Numbered from the stretch's first letter, positions 7,264-14,977 are shown. The stretch: DNA of 31,856 nt from Candidatus Rokuibacteriota bacterium (GCA_003221435.1 QHRS01000067.1:1-31856), one strand, 5' to 3'. The notes: a model not told the origin generated them from the letters alone. Numbers and translations are program-made.

Positions 7264-8136
7264 ATGCGGACGCTCCTCATCGAGGACAATCCAGACGATG
7301 CGGTCCTCATCCGGGAAATGCTCGCCCAGGCTGAGGGAGGTCCCTTCAGCCTGGAGTCGACTGAGCGACTCGTCACGGGGCTTGATCGTGTTCTCGAAGG
7401 GGGGATTGAGGTCGTGCTCTTGGACCTCCACCTCCCTGACAGCAGGGGTTTGGAGGGGCTCAAGGAGCTTCGCCGACGGGCACCCCAGATTCCGATTGTG
7501 GTCGTCACGGGTGTTGCCGAGGAGGCGATGGCCCTGCGGGCGATTCAGGAGGGTGCGCAGGACTACCTCGTCAAGGGGCGAGTCGACCACCAGCTCCTGG
7601 CGCGCACAATCCGATACGCCGTTGAGCGGCATCGCCTCAGTACGCGCTGGGGCGACCTCCCGTCACCCGCTGTCGTCGGGTTGAACCCCCGCTATACGTT
7701 CCAAAGCTTTATCGTCGGCTCCTCGAGCCAGTTCGCAAAAGCGGCCTGCCAGGCGGTCGCGGAACTGCCCAGTCGGGCGTACAACCCGCTCTTCATCTAC
7801 GGAGGCGTCGGGCTCGGGAAGACGCACCTGCTCCATGCGGTGGGACAGGAGGTCGGCCGGCGCTTCGAGCAGCACAGCATCATCTATCTGTCCTCCGAGC
7901 GGTTCACCAACGAGCTCATCAACGCCATCCGCTACGATCGGACCGTCGAGTTCCGCGCCAAATACCGCGCCGCTGACCTTCTCCTGATCGACGACATCCA
8001 GTTCCTTTCAGGAAAGGAACGCACACAGGAGATTTGTATCAGTCCCGGAAGCAGATCGTCCTCTCGAGCGATTCGTCTCCCAAGGAGATCCCTGATATCG
8101 AGGAGCGCCTGCGCTCGCGGTTCGCGTGGGGACTGA
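7264..8136 (+). pseudogene. Receiver domain fused to DnaA-like AAA+ domain, 5' part of a broken gene
   Basis: Residues 1-122 form a complete receiver domain with E7/D8, phospho-acceptor D54 (LLLDLHLPDS), T82 and K104. After a linker of about 15 residues the protein becomes a DnaA domain III: LNPRYTF at 140-146, Walker A GGVGLGKTH (180-188), and Walker B LLLIDDIQF (239-247). DnaA domains I and II are absent and replaced by the receiver. After KERTQE (residue 256, base 8031) the homology jumps about seven residues plus one base. The frame is lost and runs as unrelated sequence to 8136. The start ATG 7264 follows the preceding regulator by 14 bases, with only a weak ribosome site. Without the deletion this would be a phosphorylation-responsive DnaA-like protein. 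Confidence 0.85.
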
Positions 8137-8669
8137 TCGCCGATATCCAGCCCCCGGACCTCGAGACTCGAGTCGCCATTCTCAAGAAGAAGGCCGAACT
8201 CGAGCGCGTTCGCCTACCGGATGAGATCGCCTATCTGGTCGCGAGCCGGATCAAGTCAAACATTCGAGAGCTGGAAGGGTCGCTCAACCGCATAATCGCG
8301 TTCTGCGGCCTGACCGGGCGCGAACTGAGCCCGGACCTGGCCCGTGAGATCCTGGCAGAGCTGTGGGAAGACGGAGAAACAGTGGTCACCGTTGGACAGA
8401 TCCAGGAGGAGGTGTCGCAATTTTTCCGCATCACGTCGTCCGACATCAAAGCGAGGACCCGACGCGAAGCGATTCTCTTCCCGCGCCAGGTCGCCATGTA
8501 CCTGTGCCGGCAGCTCACGCACGCCTCGCTCGCCGACATTGGACGCGCCTTCGGCGGCAAAGACCACACGACAGTGCTTCACGCTATGGAGAAGATCCAG
8601 GCCTTACGCCAGAGAGATCCGAAGCTCTCGCAAACCATCGACACGCTCAAAGAGGCACTCACCCGATAA
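8034..8669 (+). pseudogene. DnaA-like C-terminal half (rest of AAA+ and domain IV), 3' part of the broken gene
   Basis: In the frame one base back, DnaA homology resumes at LYQSRKQ and continues to the end. It includes the arginine-finger region ERLRSRFAWGL, the sensor-2 region SNIRELEGSLNR, and domain IV with GGKDHTTVLHA, close to the DnaA-box-binding signature GGRDHTTVLHA. The first codon given is a TTG inside the domain, not a credible independent start, and no ribosome site precedes it. Together with 7264-8031 it would make a protein of about 470 residues. The flanking genes are two-component and cysteine genes, not dnaN or recF, so this is unlikely to be the chromosomal initiator locus. 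It converges with the HTH gene at 8679. Confidence 0.82.
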
Positions 8670-8678
8670 ATCTATCGC

Positions 8679-8861
8679 TCACTTCCCGCCCTTTTCCCGA
8701 ATCCGGCGCCACTTGTCGATCGATTTCTTCGAGAACACCCAGCCGCCCTCGACTTCCATCGAGGGGATGACGCGCTCCGCGGCCATGCGCGTCACCGTCG
8801 CTTCGTCCATGGCGAGATACGCCGAGGCTTCCTTCAGCGTCATCGTGTCCTTCGCATGCAC
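8679..8861 (-). CDS. Small excisionase/MerR-like helix-turn-helix protein
   Basis: A 60-residue protein consisting of little more than one winged HTH of the excisionase family. It shows MTLKEASAYLAMDEATVTRMA, a short wing with WVFSKKSIDKW, and a basic tail. GGAAGG precedes ATG 8861. It lies 49 bases downstream of cysE on the same strand and may be the last gene of the nifS-like / iscU-like / cysE unit. Many such single-domain proteins act as DNA-binding adaptors or local regulators. No integrase or phage gene is nearby, so a true excisionase role is unlikely. The target is unknown. Confidence 0.75.
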   Translation of the reverse strand: MHAKDTMTLKEASAYLAMDEATVTRMAAERVIPSMEVEGGWVFSKKSIDKWRRIREKGGK

Positions 8862-8910
8862 CCTTCCGGTCTCCTCCCTGGAGTCAAAGCGGGCCCGAAC
8901 GCCCGCCGAG

Positions 8911-9582
8911 CTACTTCCGGTTGTCGATCTCCGTCTCCGAGGCGGCTTTTCGTAGCGTCTGCACCTCCGCTTCGAGATTCCGAATCCGGTCCGTCAGCTG
9001 CTCGATCGCCCTGGCCACGGGGTCGGGAAGATCGGTCTGGTTCATGTCGATTCCGCTCACGCGCCGGCCGTCGCGATACGTGACACGCCCGGGAACTCCG
9101 ACGACAACCGAGTTCGGCGGCACCTCGCGGACGACCACCGAGCCGGCGCCGATCCGGCTCCCATCGCCGATCTTGAAGGCGCCGATGATCTTTGCGCCGG
9201 CGCCGACGACGACGTCATTGCCGAGCGTCGGATGGCGCTTCTCGCGCTTGAGGCTGGTGCCGCCCAGCGTCACGCCCTGAAGCAGCGTCACGTTCTCCCC
9301 CACCTCGGCCGTCTCGCCGATGACGACGCCCACCCCGTGGTCGATGAAGAGCCCGGGGCCGATGCGCGCCGCGGGATGGATCTCGATCGCCGTCAGGAAC
9401 CGCGCGACGTGGGAGACGAAGCGCGCCAGGGTCGTCCAGCCGAGATTCCAGAGCCGGTGCGCGACGCGATGGAAGGCGAGGGCATGGACGCCGGGATAGC
9501 AGAGCAGCACCTCGAGCAGCGAGCGCGCGGCGGGGTCACGCGCGAGCACGGTGCGGATGTCCCGCCTCAGCGCGTCAAACAC
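8911..9582 (-). CDS. cysE: Serine O-acetyltransferase
   Basis: A 223-residue CysE of the short bacterial type. The N-terminal helical part (DIRTVLARDPAARSLLEVLLCYPG) precedes a left-handed beta-helix of hexapeptide repeats. The conserved segments FIDHGVGVVIGETAEVG, LLQGVTLGG and KRHPTLG are all present, including the catalytic His of the DHG motif. It transfers acetyl from acetyl-CoA to serine, making O-acetylserine for cysteine synthase. The C-terminal tail after GVPGRV is extended and predicted to be coiled coil (EQLTDRIRNLEAEVQTL). Its start overlaps the IscU-like stop by 8 bases, tying cysteine supply to the adjacent desulfurase. No O-acetylserine sulfhydrylase is in the window. Confidence 0.93.
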   Translation of the reverse strand: MFDALRRDIRTVLARDPAARSLLEVLLCYPGVHALAFHRVAHRLWNLGWTTLARFVSHVARFLTAIEIHPAARIGPGLFIDHGVGVVIGETAEVGENVTLLQGVTLGGTSLKREKRHPTLGNDVVVGAGAKIIGAFKIGDGSRIGAGSVVVREVPPNSVVVGVPGRVTYRDGRRVSGIDMNQTDLPDPVARAIEQLTDRIRNLEAEVQTLRKAASETEIDNRK

Positions 9583-9946
9583 GCCGCCTCACGTAGTCCC
9601 GCGCCGCGGCGCGGATCGCGTCGGCGACGACGTCCGCCGCGTGCTTGCGCTCCTCCGGCAGCCCGTCGACGGCCTGTTCCACCTCGTCACGATCCAGGCG
9701 GAGGAGGTCGTCCAGCGGCCGACCCGTCGCCAACTCGCTCCCCGCGCTCGCCACCGCGATCGTCGGCCCGCAGCCGTAGGTCTGGAACCGCACGTCGACC
9801 ACGCGCCCGTCACGCACGCGGAGGTAGAACCGCGCGAGGTCGCCGCACTTGTCGTACTCGCCCTCCCCGGTCGCGTCAGGGTTTCGCATCATGCCCGCGT
9901 TTCTCGGGTTCCGGAAGTGCTCGATGAGCCGGCTACTGTACACCAT
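9575..9946 (-). CDS. IscU/NifU-like scaffold lacking the third ligand cysteine
   Basis: A 123-residue protein related to the IscU/NifU N-terminal scaffold. The first cysteine is in YDKCGD (C34) and the second in TYGCGPTIA (C59). At the third position the usual H-C-S reads KHAADV: the histidine is kept (H102) but the cysteine is Ala103. The LPPVK motif recognised by HscA is replaced by LPEER. It may therefore bind clusters differently, act as a sulfur acceptor, or regulate the desulfurase upstream (24 bases away). It also overlaps cysE downstream. The intact IscU of this window is at 15393-15800. Confidence 0.8.
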   Translation of the reverse strand: MVYSSRLIEHFRNPRNAGMMRNPDATGEGEYDKCGDLARFYLRVRDGRVVDVRFQTYGCGPTIAVASAGSELATGRPLDDLLRLDRDEVEQAVDGLPEERKHAADVVADAIRAAARDYVRRRV

Positions 9947-9970
9947 GCGGTCGGCCTCGACCGGAGCGGG

Positions 9971-11092
9971 TCACGCCGTTCCGACCGGCGAGACCGCCCG
10001 GAGCTTGCGCACGAGCGGCTCGACGGAGTCGATCACGTAGTCGATGTCCTCGGCGAGGGTGCCGCGGCCGAGCGAGCATCGCACGGCGCCCATCGCCCAG
10101 TCGAGCGGCACTCCCATGGCGACCAGCACGTATGAGGGCTCGACGTTGCCGGAGGTGCAGGCCGATCCCGCTGACACTCCGATGCCCTTCAGGTCCAGGC
10201 CGAGCACGATCGACTCGGACTCGACGTGCCTGAAGCATAGGCTCGCGGTGCCGGGCAGCCTTCGCGTGGGATGCCCGTTGACCCGAACGTCGGGCACGCG
10301 CGCGCCGATGCCCTCGCTCAGCCGATCCCTGAGCGCGGTCACGCGGATGGCCTCGGCGGCCATGTCCCGCTCGCGGATCTCCACCGCTTTCCCGAAGCCG
10401 GCGATCCCGGCGACGTTTTCGGTTCCCGCGCGCCGACGCCGCTCGTGCTCGCCGCCGTGCTGGATCGCGGCCATCCTCGTGCCCTTGCGGATGTACAGGC
10501 CCGCCACGCCTTTCGGCCCGTAGATCTTGTGGCTCGAGAACGAGAGCAGGTTGATGCCGGACGCGTTCACGTCGATCGGGATCTTGCCGAACGTCTGCAC
10601 GGCGTCGACATGGAACGGGACGCCGTGCTCGCGCGCCACGCGCCCGATCTCCTCGACGGGCTCGATCGTGCCGACCTCGCTGTTCGCGTGCATGATCGTG
10701 ATGAGGATCGTATCCGGCCGGATCGCCCGCCGCACGTCGTCGGGGTCGACCGTGCCGTACTCGTCCACCGGGACATACGTGACCGCGAAGCCCTGACCGC
10801 CGAGCGTCTCGCACGTCCGGAGCACCGCGTGGTGCTCGATCGCGACGCCCCTGACGCCCAGATTGTCCGACTCGGTGCCGCCCGATGTGAAGACGATCTC
10901 GTCCTTCGCGACACCCAAGAAATTGGCGATGCGCTCGCGCGCGGTCTCCAGACCCTCGCGCGCCTCGCGGCCGAAGCCGTGGATGCTCGACGGGTTGCCG
11001 AAGCGCTCGCCGAAGTACGGAAGCATCGCCTCGATCACCTCGGGGTGGACGGGCGTCGAGGCGTTGTGGTCCAGATAGACTCGCCGGGTCAT
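9971..11092 (-). CDS. NifS/IscS-family cysteine desulfurase with an internal in-frame deletion
   Basis: A PLP-dependent class V aminotransferase-fold protein of 373 residues. Present are YLDHNASTP at the N-terminus, FTSGGTESDN, IEHHAVL with catalytic His87, HVDAVQ with the PLP-nitrogen Asp163, PLP lysine K189 in SSHKIYGPKG, and the sulfur-carrying Cys312 in GSACTSG. Relatives have about 14 residues, including the strand HxxTSA, between the GVA helix and IEHH; here A84 is followed directly by I85 (junction near 10840). This would remove a helix turn and a core strand next to PLP, so activity is doubtful. It heads the unit with the IscU-like scaffold and cysE, diverging from the dsrE-like gene. 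Confidence 0.87.
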   Translation of the reverse strand: MTRRVYLDHNASTPVHPEVIEAMLPYFGERFGNPSSIHGFGREAREGLETARERIANFLGVAKDEIVFTSGGTESDNLGVRGVAIEHHAVLRTCETLGGQGFAVTYVPVDEYGTVDPDDVRRAIRPDTILITIMHANSEVGTIEPVEEIGRVAREHGVPFHVDAVQTFGKIPIDVNASGINLLSFSSHKIYGPKGVAGLYIRKGTRMAAIQHGGEHERRRRAGTENVAGIAGFGKAVEIRERDMAAEAIRVTALRDRLSEGIGARVPDVRVNGHPTRRLPGTASLCFRHVESESIVLGLDLKGIGVSAGSACTSGNVEPSYVLVAMGVPLDWAMGAVRCSLGRGTLAEDIDYVIDSVEPLVRKLRAVSPVGTA

Positions 11093-11096
11093 CGAC

Positions 11097-11125
11097 TTGC
11101 CCCCTTCATCTCACGATGCTACGCT
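11097..11125 (+). promoter_or_regulatory. Candidate promoter of the dsrEFH-like operon
   Basis: TTGCCC (11097-11102) and TACGCT (11120-11125) are spaced by 17 bases, and the dsrE-like ATG is only 9 bases after the -10 box. The transcript would be nearly leaderless, which agrees with the lack of a Shine-Dalgarno sequence. Confidence 0.45.
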
Positions 11126-11134
11126 CGAATCGCC

Positions 11135-11458
11135 ATGGATCTCACGAAGAGAAAATTCGGGCTCATGCTGTCCACGCCGCCCGATCATCCCAACCTCGAG
11201 ACCGCCGTCGCGCTCTCGCGCGAGGCCCTCGATCGCGGCGCCGATCTCTACCTCTACCTGATCGACGACGGCGTTCGCGCGATCGACGATCCCCGCGTGC
11301 GCGAGCTGCCCGCGCGCGGGGCCAAGCTCTTCGTCTGCGCGTATGGCTGCCAGAAGCGCCGCATCGCGCTCCAGGACATCGAGGGCGTCACGTACTGCGG
11401 CCTCGTCGTGCTGACCGACCTCATCAACGGCACCGACCGCTTCGTCGCGCTCAATTAA
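11135..11458 (+). CDS. DsrE-family sulfur-relay protein (first of a dsrEFH/tusBCD-like trio)
   Basis: A 107-residue protein of the DsrE-like fold. It begins FGLMLSTPPDHPNLETAVALSREAL, with alternating strand and helix, and has C68 and C72 in FVCAYGCQKR and C88 in YCGLVV. In DsrE/TusD proteins a cysteine in this region carries persulfide sulfur. The protein is cytoplasmic. The start ATG 11135 is the first Met of the homologous region; the reading frame is open far upstream only as antisense of nifS. It is followed 4 bases later by the DsrF-like gene and then the DsrH-like gene, the same order as dsrEFH. Likely tasks are sulfur relay to tRNA thiolation or to a sulfur metabolic enzyme. Confidence 0.82.
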   Translation: MDLTKRKFGLMLSTPPDHPNLETAVALSREALDRGADLYLYLIDDGVRAIDDPRVRELPARGAKLFVCAYGCQKRRIALQDIEGVTYCGLVVLTDLINGTDRFVALN

Positions 11459-11462
11459 CCCC

Positions 11463-11819
11463 GTGCCCGACACCGAGGCGGTCGTCCTCATCATCTCGGA
11501 GGATCCGCGCGCCTCGCATCGCGCCAACGAGGCGATGCGCATCGGGCTGGGCGTGGTCGCCGGCGAAAACGAGGTCACGTTCGTCCTCACCGGGCCGGCG
11601 GTCCACCTGCTCGACGCGGACACCGACGACCTGGTCGACGGCGACGACATCGCGAAGTTCCGGGCCAACCTGAAGAAGCTCGACATCCCGTTCCACGTCG
11701 AGCGCTCGGCGATTCCCGCCGATCCGGACTGGAACGCCGATGCGCATCCGGTCGTGCCGGTGTCACTGGAGGATATCGCCACACTCGTGAGTCGCGGCCG
11801 CCGCTTCATCGTGTTCTGA
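11463..11819 (+). CDS. DsrF/TusC-like sulfur-relay subunit
   Basis: A 118-residue DsrE/F-fold protein starting at GTG 11463, 4 bases after the previous stop. It opens with a beta strand AVVLIISEDP, a helix with a run of small residues, and VTFVLTGPAVHLL, matching the DsrE/F core. It contains no cysteine at all, as expected for a non-catalytic middle subunit like TusC/DsrF. Its stop overlaps the following start by one base. It probably forms a hexamer core with its neighbours. Confidence 0.72.
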   Translation: MPDTEAVVLIISEDPRASHRANEAMRIGLGVVAGENEVTFVLTGPAVHLLDADTDDLVDGDDIAKFRANLKKLDIPFHVERSAIPADPDWNADAHPVVPVSLEDIATLVSRGRRFIVF

Positions 11820-12043
11820 TGCGCAAGGCGCTCCATCTCCTCCCGGGCGGGGACTGCCCGCTCGCGCTCCCCGCCATGGCGCAGCAGCTCCGCGATCCCG
11901 ACACCGCCGTCACGGTCGTGCTCCTGCACGATGCGCCGGCGCCCGCGCTGCCCGACGGCGTCGCCGTCCGGCGCATCGGGGACCTCACCTACTCCCAGCT
12001 GCTCGATCTGATCTTCGAAAGCGATCAAGTCATCACCTGGTAG
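11819..12043 (+). CDS. DsrH/TusB-like sulfur-relay subunit
   Basis: A 74-residue protein beginning at ATG 11819, overlapping the previous stop (TGATG). It has an HLLPGGDCPLAL segment with one cysteine (C13), the pattern VTVVLLHDAPAP, and ends ESDQVITW. The aromatic end and small size fit DsrH/TusB, which is about 90 residues in other bacteria, so this is a short member. Together the three genes are a dsrEFH/tusDCB-like set. No dsrAB, dsrC or mnmA is in the window, so the acceptor is not shown here. Confidence 0.65.
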   Translation: MRKALHLLPGGDCPLALPAMAQQLRDPDTAVTVVLLHDAPAPALPDGVAVRRIGDLTYSQLLDLIFESDQVITW

Positions 12044-12056
12044 CGGCGGCCCCGCG

Positions 12057-12257
12057 TTACCGGTCCTTGTACTCGTCGAGCCACGCCATCTGGATCGCCT
12101 CGAGGATCTTCTCGTTCGAGGCCGTGGGGGCGTCCGAGAAGCCCGGCAGCTCCGTCACCCACCGGCGCAGATCGGTGAACCGCACGGTTAGGGGGTCGGT
12201 GTCGCGGAACTTCTCGCTGAGCGCGATCGCGATGTCCTGGGCGTCCCGCCACGTCAC
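12057..12257 (-). CDS. iscX: Fe-S assembly protein IscX
   Basis: A 66-residue acidic protein starting at GTG 12257, overlapping the ferredoxin stop by 4 bases. Typical IscX features are the W-x-D-A-x-x-I-A start, DPLTVRFTDLRRWV, LPGF and the ending EAIQMAWLDEYKD. IscX binds IscS and iron and modulates cluster assembly. It closes the isc operon, as in proteobacteria. The reading frame extends upstream to 12419 but that part is only antisense to fdx. Confidence 0.9.
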   Translation of the reverse strand: MTWRDAQDIAIALSEKFRDTDPLTVRFTDLRRWVTELPGFSDAPTASNEKILEAIQMAWLDEYKDR

Positions 12258-12577
12258 GAGGGAATCTCCACGACCACGTCGCCGCGCACGACCGCCTGGC
12301 AGCCGAGCCGTGAATGGATCGTCAGCCCCTCGGCCATGTCGAGCCGGTCCTCCTCGTCCGCCTGCATCTCGCTCAGGTTCTCCTCGCCCTGCTTGACGAT
12401 GACGTGACAGGTGGTGCACGCGCAGCTGCCGCCGCAGTTGTGCTCGAGGCGGACATCGTTCGCGAGCGCGATGTCGAGCAGCGAGCCGGGCCGGCCGTGG
12501 TCGGCCAGCGGGTACTTCTCGTCGTCCACCGTCACGCTCACGTTCATCGGCAGGAACGTCACGTTGTGCAATGCCAT
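12254..12577 (-). CDS. fdx: Isc-type [2Fe-2S] ferredoxin
   Basis: A 107-residue adrenodoxin-like ferredoxin. The ligand pattern C48-x5-C54-x2-C57 and distal C93 is complete, with an extra C52 in CGGSCACTTC, and the acidic ADEEDRLDMAEG helix that docks on partners is present. Its role is electron supply to the Isc scaffold. The ATG at 12577 shares one base with the hscA stop; a GTG three bases further upstream is possible. It lies between hscA and iscX, the standard position. Confidence 0.92.
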   Translation of the reverse strand: MALHNVTFLPMNVSVTVDDEKYPLADHGRPGSLLDIALANDVRLEHNCGGSCACTTCHVIVKQGEENLSEMQADEEDRLDMAEGLTIHSRLGCQAVVRGDVVVEIPS

Positions 12578-14421
12578 CACGGCGACTCCAGGATCTCGGC
12601 CACCCGCTTCGAGCCGAGCGCCTCCTTGAGCGTCGAGTCCATCAGCAGCTCGGCGAGACGCTCGGTCGCGTGGTTCAGCGCGATCGTCCGCTCACGGATC
12701 AGGTCGCGGTCCCCGCTCTCGCGCACCTGCTTGAGCGCGTCGACCGCCGCGCGGATCCGCGCCAGCTCGTCCTCGCCCGTGAGGTGCGCCCCTTGCCGGA
12801 GCGCCCGCTCGACGTGCGTGGTGACCGTGTCGGCCTCGTTCCGTGTCTCGATCAGCAGGCGGGCGCTGACGTCGGCTTCCGCGTAGGCGAACGACTCCTC
12901 CACCATCCGCGCGACGTCGGCGTCCTCGAGCCCGTACGTCGGCTTGACCTCAATCGACGCCGCTTTCCCGGTGCGCAGCTCCCGGGCGTGCACCTGGAGG
13001 ATGCCGTTCGCGTCGATCAGGAACGTGACCTCGATCTTTGGCATCCCGGCCGGCATCGGGTCGATGCCCCGCAACTCGAACCGCGCGAGCGACCGGCAGT
13101 CCCGGACCAGCTCCCGCTCGCCCTGCACCACGTGCATGTCGACGACGGTCTGGCCGTCGACCGAGGTCGTGAACATCTCCCGCGCGCTCGTCGGGATCGT
13201 CGTGTTGCGCGGGATCAGGACGCTGACGATCCCGCCCAGGGTTTCGATCCCGAGCGACAGCGGCGTCACGTCGAGCAGGAGCATGTTCGTGATCCCGCCC
13301 GCCAGGATATGCGCCTGGACCGCGGCGCCCAGCGCGACCACCTCGTCGGGGTTGAGCCGGCTGTGCGGTACCTTCCCGAACAGTTCCTGCACGCGCCGGC
13401 GAACGAGCGGCACGCGCGTCGAGCCCCCGACCAGCACGACCTCGTCGAGCTGGCCCGGCGCGAGCCCGGCGTCCGCGAGTGCCATCCGGCACGGCGCGAG
13501 CGTGGCCTGGACGAGCGGCTCGATCAGCTCCTCCAGCTCCTGCCGCGAGGTCTCGCGGTGGTAGGTGAAATCGGCGAACGGGAGCGTCAGCGCCGTTCGC
13601 TCCACGGCCGAGAGCCGGATCTTGGCGGCCTCGGACGCGAGCCGCAGCTCCTGCAGCGCCTCGTGATCGCCCGACAGGTCGGCGCCGTGACGCGCGCGAA
13701 GGTCGTCGAGGAGCCAGTCCATCAGCACGCGGTCGAAATCGTCTCCACCCAGGTGCGTGTTGCCGTTCGTCGCAAGGACCTCGAAGATGCCGTCCTTGAC
13801 CCGGAGGATCGAGATGTCGAACGTGCCGCCGCCGAGGTCATAGACCGCGATGATGCCGTCGTGAAGCTCGTGGAGCCCGTACGCGAGCGACGCGGCCGTC
13901 GGCTCGTTCACGATGCGCACGACGTCGAGCCCCGCGATGCGCCCCGCGTCCTTCGTCGCCTGGCGCTGGCTGTCGTTGAAGTAGGCCGGTACCGTGATGA
14001 CGGCCCTCTCAATCGGCTCGCCGAAGTGGGCCTCGGCGCGCTCCTTGAGCGACCTGAGCACGATCGCTGAGACCTCCGGCGGGGTGACTTCGCGCCCGCC
14101 GACCAGGAGCCGGATGATTCCGTCCTCCGGCTTTATCGAGAACGGGAAGTACCGCAACTCCTCCTGAACGTCGTCCCAGCCGCGGCCCATGAACCGCTTG
14201 ACCGAGTACACGGTCGTGTCCGGCTTGCGGACGAGCTGGCGCTTCGCCGCATCCCCGACCAGGACGCCCTCCCGTGTGAACGACACCACCGACGGGAGCA
14301 GCACGTGGCCGTCGCGGTCAGGAATGACGCGCGGCAGCCCCGTCTGCTCGTCGATGTAGGCGACGAGGCTGTTGGTGGTGCCGAGATCAATGCCGACGAT
14401 TCGAGACAAGCGACCCCTCAT
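12577..14421 (-). CDS. hscA: Hsp70-type chaperone HscA
   Basis: A 614-residue Hsp70 with phosphate-1 GIDLGTTNS at 10-18, ITVPAYFNDSQRQATKDAGRI, phosphate-2 DLGGGTFDIS, and the adenosine motif LVGGSTRVP. A substrate-binding domain starts at DVTPLSLGIETLGG. The length fits HscA (about 615) and it is followed by fdx and iscX. HscA with ATP releases clusters from IscU by binding its LPPVK motif, which is intact in the IscU at 15393-15800. The start overlaps the hscB 3' end by 35 bases; a TTG at 14409 would give a more typical N-terminus, so the start is uncertain. Confidence 0.94.
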   Translation of the reverse strand: MRGRLSRIVGIDLGTTNSLVAYIDEQTGLPRVIPDRDGHVLLPSVVSFTREGVLVGDAAKRQLVRKPDTTVYSVKRFMGRGWDDVQEELRYFPFSIKPEDGIIRLLVGGREVTPPEVSAIVLRSLKERAEAHFGEPIERAVITVPAYFNDSQRQATKDAGRIAGLDVVRIVNEPTAASLAYGLHELHDGIIAVYDLGGGTFDISILRVKDGIFEVLATNGNTHLGGDDFDRVLMDWLLDDLRARHGADLSGDHEALQELRLASEAAKIRLSAVERTALTLPFADFTYHRETSRQELEELIEPLVQATLAPCRMALADAGLAPGQLDEVVLVGGSTRVPLVRRRVQELFGKVPHSRLNPDEVVALGAAVQAHILAGGITNMLLLDVTPLSLGIETLGGIVSVLIPRNTTIPTSAREMFTTSVDGQTVVDMHVVQGERELVRDCRSLARFELRGIDPMPAGMPKIEVTFLIDANGILQVHARELRTGKAASIEVKPTYGLEDADVARMVEESFAYAEADVSARLLIETRNEADTVTTHVERALRQGAHLTGEDELARIRAAVDALKQVRESGDRDLIRERTIALNHATERLAELLMDSTLKEALGSKRVAEILESP

Positions 14422-14977
14422 CTTCCCCGAGCGCGACGCTCAGATCGTTGATCACCGTCCTGAGGTACGCCCGCGTCGCGAGCGCTTCCCGCAGCGCCGC
14501 CAGCACGCTCTGGCGGTCTCCCGCCGGCGCGTTGTCCCACGCCTGCGACAGCGTGCCGCAGAGCCGGCGCTCTTCGGCCTGGTAGCGTTGGCGAAGCCGT
14601 TCGCGCTGCGCCAGGAGCGTGGCGCGCGCGGCGGCGCCAAGGCCGCCGGCCGTGGCTTCCTGCAGCGCCTCCTGGATCTCGAACATCTCCTCCAGCAGCT
14701 CCGGCGGCGCCTTCGGCTTCACAGTGGTGCCTTCGGCGGTCTCGCGGCCCTCCTCCAGCCGGAGCAGATACTCGATCCGCGCGATCGGGTCGCGGAGCGT
14801 CCGGTACGCGGCGTTGACCAGCGCGGAGGACTCGAGCGCCTTCGCCTGCTCCTCCGCGGTCGCGCCCTGATGAAAATCCGGGTGGTGCTGGCGCGACAGC
14901 GCATAGAACCGCCGTTGCAACTCGTCCGCGTCGATGGCGAGCCGCCGGGGCAGCCCGAACACTTCGAGGTAGTTCAT
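14387..14977 (-). CDS. hscB: J-domain co-chaperone HscB
   Basis: A 196-residue HscB. Residues 1-75 are a J domain with HPD at 32-34 (QHHPDFHQ), followed by a C-terminal three-helix bundle that binds IscU. It stimulates HscA ATPase and delivers IscU. It starts MNYLEVFGL, similar to other HscB proteins. The 3' end overlaps hscA by 35 bases. A terminator-like hairpin lies between it and iscA, so hscBA-fdx-iscX may be expressed at a lower level than iscRSUA or from an own promoter I cannot see. Confidence 0.9.
   Translation of the reverse strand: MNYLEVFGLPRRLAIDADELQRRFYALSRQHHPDFHQGATAEEQAKALESSALVNAAYRTLRDPIARIEYLLRLEEGRETAEGTTVKPKAPPELLEEMFEIQEALQEATAGGLGAAARATLLAQRERLRQRYQAEERRLCGTLSQAWDNAPAGDRQSVLAALREALATRAYLRTVINDLSVALGEDEGSLVSNRRH

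Noticed and set aside
8034..8669. Independent short DnaA/Hda-like gene
   Set aside because: The frame begins in the middle of AAA+ homology with no ribosome site, and the missing part is directly upstream in the other frame.
8679..8861. Excisionase of an integrated element
   Set aside because: No integrase, attachment repeats or phage genes are nearby; the HTH fold alone is common in non-mobile regulators.
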